Shown here piece by piece: positions 32,832 through 36,545 of a DNA stretch of 36,545 bases. Numbering within the stretch: position 1 is the stretch's first letter; the number at the start of each line of letters is the position of its first letter. Under the pieces are notes generated by a model, which made no database searches, was not told the origin of the DNA, and saw only the letters and a program-made list of their open reading frames with translations. A program made the position numbers and the translations under genes. This stretch comes from an uncultured Clostridia bacterium (GTDB lineage: Bacteria > Bacillota > Clostridia > TANB77 > CAG-508): positions 1 through 36,545 of the forward strand of contig CAKPGS010000010.1 of assembly GCA_934155165.1 (NCBI GenBank), read 5' to 3'.

Positions 32832-33523
32832 TATTTGCAAAATCTATGTTTTCCTATTGTTACAGTGTGTGGCCTTGACCATATCCATTTATTTGTTGCA
32901 GTAGCAGGATTAAAATAATATATTGAACCATAACTTGGGTCCCAACCATTTATGGCATCTTGTGCTGCTTTTTTGGCAGTACTATCTGGATTCATATTTA
33001 TTTGTCCATCACTTACGGCATCAAACGCACCTTTTTGATATACAACACCAGCTATAGTATTAGGGAAAGAACTGCTTTTAACTCTATTCATTATAACTGC
33101 TCCAACTGCAACTTGCCCGGTGTATGGCTCTCCCCTTGATTCTCCGTAAATTACTTTTGCAAGTAATGTAACATTTGATGAATTACTGCTTGCTGACGCT
33201 GAACTTGAAGATGAAGAACTATATATTCCCATTGCTTCTAAAGTTTTTTTACCTGCAATTCCATCTACTGTTAGTCCATTTTTCTTTTGAAATTTTTTTA
33301 CTGCTGTAACTGTTTGACTACCATAAATTCCATCTACACTTCCGCTATAATAGCCCCATCTTTTAAGTTTTGTTTGAATTTGTGTAACTTCACTTCCTCT
33401 AGAACCATATTTAGATAAAGCTTCTACCTCATTATTTGTAAAAAATATATTGTATATTAGAAATACTCCCATTAAAGAAATTAATAATACAAATAAATTC
33501 TTTTTATTTATTATTTTTTTCAT
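32831..33523 (-). CDS. sleB: Spore cortex-lytic enzyme SleB / cell-wall hydrolase
   Basis: 230 residues. Signal or anchor helix at about 9-28. A peptidoglycan-binding domain (PG_binding_1) follows: SRGSEVTQIQTKLKRWGYYSGSVDGIYGSQTVTAVKKFQ. Then a Ser-rich linker (SSSSSSSASASSNSS) and a Hydrolase_2 domain: LLAKVIYGESRGEPYTGQVAVGAVIMNRV, with Glu in YGESRGEP as the expected catalytic residue, and ending RPHTVTIGKHRFC. SleB cuts cortex muramic-lactam peptidoglycan at germination. Usual SleB lies next to ypeB; here none is seen, so a related vegetative hydrolase is possible. The site before the ATG is weak (GGTG) and sits in a hairpin arm. Confidence 0.9.
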   Translation of the reverse strand: MKKIINKKNLFVLLISLMGVFLIYNIFFTNNEVEALSKYGSRGSEVTQIQTKLKRWGYYSGSVDGIYGSQTVTAVKKFQKKNGLTVDGIAGKKTLEAMGIYSSSSSSSASASSNSSNVTLLAKVIYGESRGEPYTGQVAVGAVIMNRVKSSSFPNTIAGVVYQKGAFDAVSDGQINMNPDSTAKKAAQDAINGWDPSYGSIYYFNPATATNKWIWSRPHTVTIGKHRFCK

Positions 33524-33527
33524 AATA

Positions 33528-33581
33528 AAAACACCACTTTTTAAATAAATTTAATTTTATTATTTCCAAAAATGGTGTTTT
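33528..33581 (-). promoter_or_regulatory. Long-loop hairpin before sleB (terminator or leader)
   Basis: AAAACACCA (33528-33536) pairs with TGGTGTTTT (33573-33581), with extra TTTTT/AAAAA pairing inside. On the minus strand the second arm contains GTGGTG, the only site for the sleB ATG, then TTTTT. It may end the upstream gene, or hide the sleB site. Confidence 0.5.
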
Positions 33582-33592
33582 TTATTAATTTT

Positions 33593-35150
33593 TTATTTAA
33601 TTACTTCAATTTCAAGTAAAGTATCTAACGCTCCCCAAGGATTATAAGGTGTGTACGCCAATTTAGAAGCTCCAGTTGGTATATCAATTATTTTTTCTAT
33701 ATAATCTGAATTGCCTGTGGATAGCTTGCCACTAGATAATGTATTATTATCTTTATCTAATATAGCATATTTTCCAGGATACGAATAATGCCAATCAGCA
33801 GGATCTGTTTTGCATATCATTTTAATCTTTTTCCCTTCCATGCTACTATCTATTTGCATATAGGCTGTCCCTTTATATTGAAATCCTGTTGTTAAATCTC
33901 CATCATAAGCTTCATCTGTTATCATATCTGTATACGGGTATGTGCTTAATTCAGATTTATTATCTCTTTCTCCATATATACTCCTTGCATATATGGTTTG
34001 TCCTCTGGTTATTTTTATTTTTTCACCCTCATTATATTCTAGGTAGTTATTTTCATCATTTATACTATAAACTATCTTCTTATCTGTTTCATCGCTTTTT
34101 TTCAAAACAACTTCTATTTCTGTAATTTTATTAATTCCATTAGCTGTAATTATAGAATATACAGGAGATGATGTTATTTCAATTTCAGGAGCTGTTCTTG
34201 CAACTGTTATTTCAAGCAAACTATCTAAAAATCCCCAAGCATTATATGGAAAATAAGACATTCTTTTAGCTCCTTTAGGAATATCAACATATGTCAACCC
34301 TGCTGAAGAACCTCCATTAACTGTTCCTATAAAATCTCCACTTGAAAGTACTGAATCATTTTCATCATAAATAGCATAACTTGAATTGTATTCATTATTT
34401 GTATCAAATCTTAATTTTTTTCCTTCTAGGCTACTATCAAGATTTATATATGCTGGTCTAATTGTTGTTTTAAATCCTGTACTAATATCAGAATCATAAG
34501 CATCTGGGCCTATTGCATCTTGAGCTAAATCTAATTTTATTCTAGCAATTCTATTTATAAGTGTTCCATTTTCATTAGACTTTGCAATTATATTTACATC
34601 TTTATACACTTTAAATGTTCCTGTATATTCTATCCAAGTTACACCATTATCTAAACTGTAATAATTTTCTGTATTTGTTCCATAATCGATAGTAACACAT
34701 TTATTCACATCAATTCCATCGTAGGATATTAATGCATATTCATAAGATTTAGTTTGTTCTATTTTTGGATAAGCATCTTCTGTATTATTAATAACAAATG
34801 GTTTTTCTTCTTCATTTTCACATTTTATATTAAACGTATAGTTCTCACCATTTTTTATTTCATAGTCTATTGCTAATTCTTTTCTGCCACTTACCTGAAT
34901 TTTATTTCCTGCTGGAGTAACTATATATTCAATATTTAGTAAACTACTTTTAAAGTATATACAACAATTTAAAACGCCATTATTCTCATCGATAGCATAC
35001 GTTGCTGAAATATTGTTTTCTTCTTTTCTGGCTTCTTGTCCGTATTCCGTTTATAATTTTTCCTTTTCTCATAGCAAAAATAGTTCCAATTATAACTAAT
35101 AAAGCTATAATTACCACAGATAAAATTATATATATTTTTCTATTTTTCAC
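33593..35150 (-). pseudogene. Frameshifted surface-protein gene, paralogue of the 8578-10860 protein
   Basis: A GTG at 35150 with AAGGAG upstream starts a reading frame with a lysine-rich start and membrane helix (KNRKIYIILSVVIIALLVIIG), which stops at 34986. The +1 frame opens after a stop at 35051 and runs to 33593. It encodes NISATYAIDENNGVL, then GRKELAIDYEIKNGENYTFN, matching NGKNKIAIDYEAKENTDYTF in the other protein. Two repeats of about 110 residues follow, each with YDxDxxTGF, SSxEGKK and YNxWGxLDxLLEI, perhaps beta-sandwich binding domains. A single-base change between 34989 and 35050 would restore one protein of about 518 residues. It may be a pseudogene, a phase-variable gene or an assembly error. 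The gap to fhs is 31 bp. Confidence 0.7.
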
Positions 35151-35181
35151 TTTTTTCTCCTTAGATTATTAATATTAATTT

Positions 35182-36545
35182 TTAAAAAATTCCTATTATA
35201 TTTTCGTTTTCATTAATGTTAATATTATTTGCTGCTGGCTTTTTCGGAAGTCCTGGCATTGTTAATATTTTCCCAGCTAAAGCAACAACAAACTCTGCTC
35301 CAGCATTTAGTTCTACATTTCTTATATTAATTTCAAATTGTTCATTACATTTTAAATTTTTAGCATCATCTGAAAATGAATATTGTGTTTTTGCTATACA
35401 TATTGGTAAGTTTTCATATCCCATTTCTTCTATTTTTTCTATGTTTTTCTCTGCTTCTTCTGTGTATTTTACCTCTTTCGCTCCATAAATATTCTTACAT
35501 ACTTTTTCAATTTTCGTTTTTATATCATCTTCTAATTCATAAGCATAGTTTAGATTTTTATTATTTTGTGAAAGTTTATCAATTTTCTTAGCAATATCTA
35601 TTGCTCCTTCTCCACCTTTTTTCCAACTTTCTACTAAACTATATTCTATATTATTTTTGTTTAATATATCTTCCAATAATTGTAATTCTTTAGAATTATC
35701 TTTATCGTTTTTATTTATTGCAACTATTGTATTTACATTAAATTTATTTCTAAGATTATTTATATGTTTTAATAAATTATGTGTTCCTTCTATTATAGCT
35801 TGTTCATTTTCTTCATATATATCTTCTTTTTGAACCCCTCCATGGTATTTTAAGGCTTTAAGTGTTGCAACTAAAACAACAACATCTGGCTTTATTTCTG
35901 CTTTTCTGCATTTTATATCTAAGAATTTTTCTGCTCCTAAATCTGCACCAAAACCTGCTTCTGTTATGCAGTAATTTCCAAGTTTTAATGCCATTTTTGT
36001 TGCTATAATTGAGCTACAGCCGTGTGCTATATTTGCAAATGGTCCTCCATGTATAAATGCTGGTGTTCCTTCAAGTGTTTGTACTAAATTTGGTTTTATA
36101 GCATCTTTTAATAAAACTGCCATTGCTCCTTCTGCTTGTAATTCTCTTGCAAAAATTGGATCATTTTCTTTATTGTAACCTATAATAATATTTCCTAGCA
36201 TAGTTTTTAATTCTGCAATATTAGAAGCTAAACAAAGAATTGCCATTATTTCTGAAGCTGGTGTAATTTGAAATTCATCTTCTCTTTTTATTGTTTCTTC
36301 TTTTTCTGAAAGACCTATTTCAACTTTTCTTAAACTTCTATCATTTAAATCTAAGCATCTTTTCCAAGTAACTTTTTCTATTTCTAATTCGTTTCCTTGG
36401 TATATATGATTATCTATTAAGCTTGCAAGTAGATTATTGGCTGATGTTATTGCATGCATATCTCCTGTAAAATGTAGGTTTATATCTTCCATTGGAATAA
36501 CCTGTGAGTAACCTCCTCCTGTTGCTCCTCCTTTCATTCCAAATA
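35182..36545 (-). CDS. fhs: Formate-tetrahydrofolate ligase, C-terminal part (cut by window edge)
   Basis: ATP-dependent enzyme joining formate to tetrahydrofolate, which feeds the 10-formyl-THF used by FolD. The frame stays open to the edge: the Met at 36537 is internal, within FGMKGGATGGGYSQV. Diagnostic segments: GGGYSQVIPMEDINLHFTGDMHAITSANNLLASLIDNHIYQGNEL, where the family is nearly invariant; ITEAGFGADLGAEKFLDIKC; KYHGGVQ; and the C-terminal MPGLPKKPAANNI with ENIIGIF at the end. The N-terminal ATP-binding part is outside the window. No terminator is seen between it and the frameshifted surface gene. Confidence 0.97.
   Translation of the reverse strand, partial: FGMKGGATGGGYSQVIPMEDINLHFTGDMHAITSANNLLASLIDNHIYQGNELEIEKVTWKRCLDLNDRSLRKVEIGLSEKEETIKREDEFQITPASEIMAILCLASNIAELKTMLGNIIIGYNKENDPIFARELQAEGAMAVLLKDAIKPNLVQTLEGTPAFIHGGPFANIAHGCSSIIATKMALKLGNYCITEAGFGADLGAEKFLDIKCRKAEIKPDVVVLVATLKALKYHGGVQKEDIYEENEQAIIEGTHNLLKHINNLRNKFNVNTIVAINKNDKDNSKELQLLEDILNKNNIEYSLVESWKKGGEGAIDIAKKIDKLSQNNKNLNYAYELEDDIKTKIEKVCKNIYGAKEVKYTEEAEKNIEKIEEMGYENLPICIAKTQYSFSDDAKNLKCNEQFEINIRNVELNAGAEFVVALAGKILTMPGLPKKPAANNININENENIIGIF

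Noticed and set aside
33593..34708. Intact gene starting at the Met at 34708
   Set aside because: No ribosome-binding site there; coding similarity to the paralogue continues 340 bp upstream to the frameshift.
35188..35200. Another copy of the AGGAATTT promoter palindrome
   Set aside because: The similarity comes from the fhs codons for the terminal IIGIF and is only a half-site.

Overview
The window is AT-rich DNA, very probably from a spore-forming Clostridia-type Firmicute of gut-commensal character. The spore genes spoIIP, sleB and a SigH-type sigma factor point there, as do strong GGAGG ribosome-binding sites, sigma-A promoters of TTGACA-N17-TATAAT type and A/T-ending codons. Genus cannot be fixed from the sequence. 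Most genes lie on the minus strand. The plus-strand genes are an RluA-family synthase, a small unknown ORF, mutS2, rqcH and ppaC. Both edges cut a gene: argS on the left and fhs (formate-THF ligase) on the right.

Layout. 1-3.1 kb: argS (partial), a VanW-family protein and a three-helix membrane protein. 3.35-4.2 kb: an RluA-family pseudouridine synthase. 4.3-8.3 kb: a heterodimeric ABC exporter. 8.6-11.6 kb: a two-gene surface/secreted cassette. Its large protein has three repeat modules, two of them with EF-hand-like calcium loops. 11.7-12.0 kb: a probable 6S RNA. 12.2-16.0 kb: fba, a HIT protein, an unknown acidic protein, spoIIP and rlmB. 16.1-20.8 kb: a small ORF, then lepA and mutS2 diverging from a region with MITE-like palindromes. 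20.8-21.5 kb: a type III toxin-antitoxin locus (ToxN plus RNA antitoxin). 21.5-26.3 kb: dprA, folD, two unknown genes and ligA. 26.5-28.9 kb: an Xaa-Pro peptidase, an A24 prepilin peptidase and a YqeG phosphatase. 29.0-29.1 kb: tRNA-Thr. 29.2-32.8 kb: sigH, rqcH and ppaC. 32.8-35.15 kb: sleB and a frameshifted surface-protein gene that is a paralogue of the 8.6-kb one. 35.2 kb to the end: fhs.

The most notable item is the ToxIN-like locus at 20792-21485. Its toxin has the ToxN S52-S53-P54-K55 motif. The upstream RNA gene has a consensus promoter, a 36-nt unit closely resembling the classical ToxI repeat, and a terminator directly before toxN. It has one full repeat unit instead of a tandem array, flanked by two AAAATC sites, so it looks like a minimal antitoxin.

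Other points. A 20-bp palindromic promoter element is identical upstream of the surface cassette and of the ABC exporter, with a third variant copy exactly 63 bp from the exporter copy; this suggests co-regulation. A hairpin repeat family has changing stems and a conserved CTACA tail. A MITE-like repeat with 26-bp perfect inverted ends lies between lepA and mutS2, with decayed relatives elsewhere. RqcH and MutS2/RqcU, two ribosome quality-control factors, are both present. FolD and Fhs give two steps of one-carbon (THF) metabolism.
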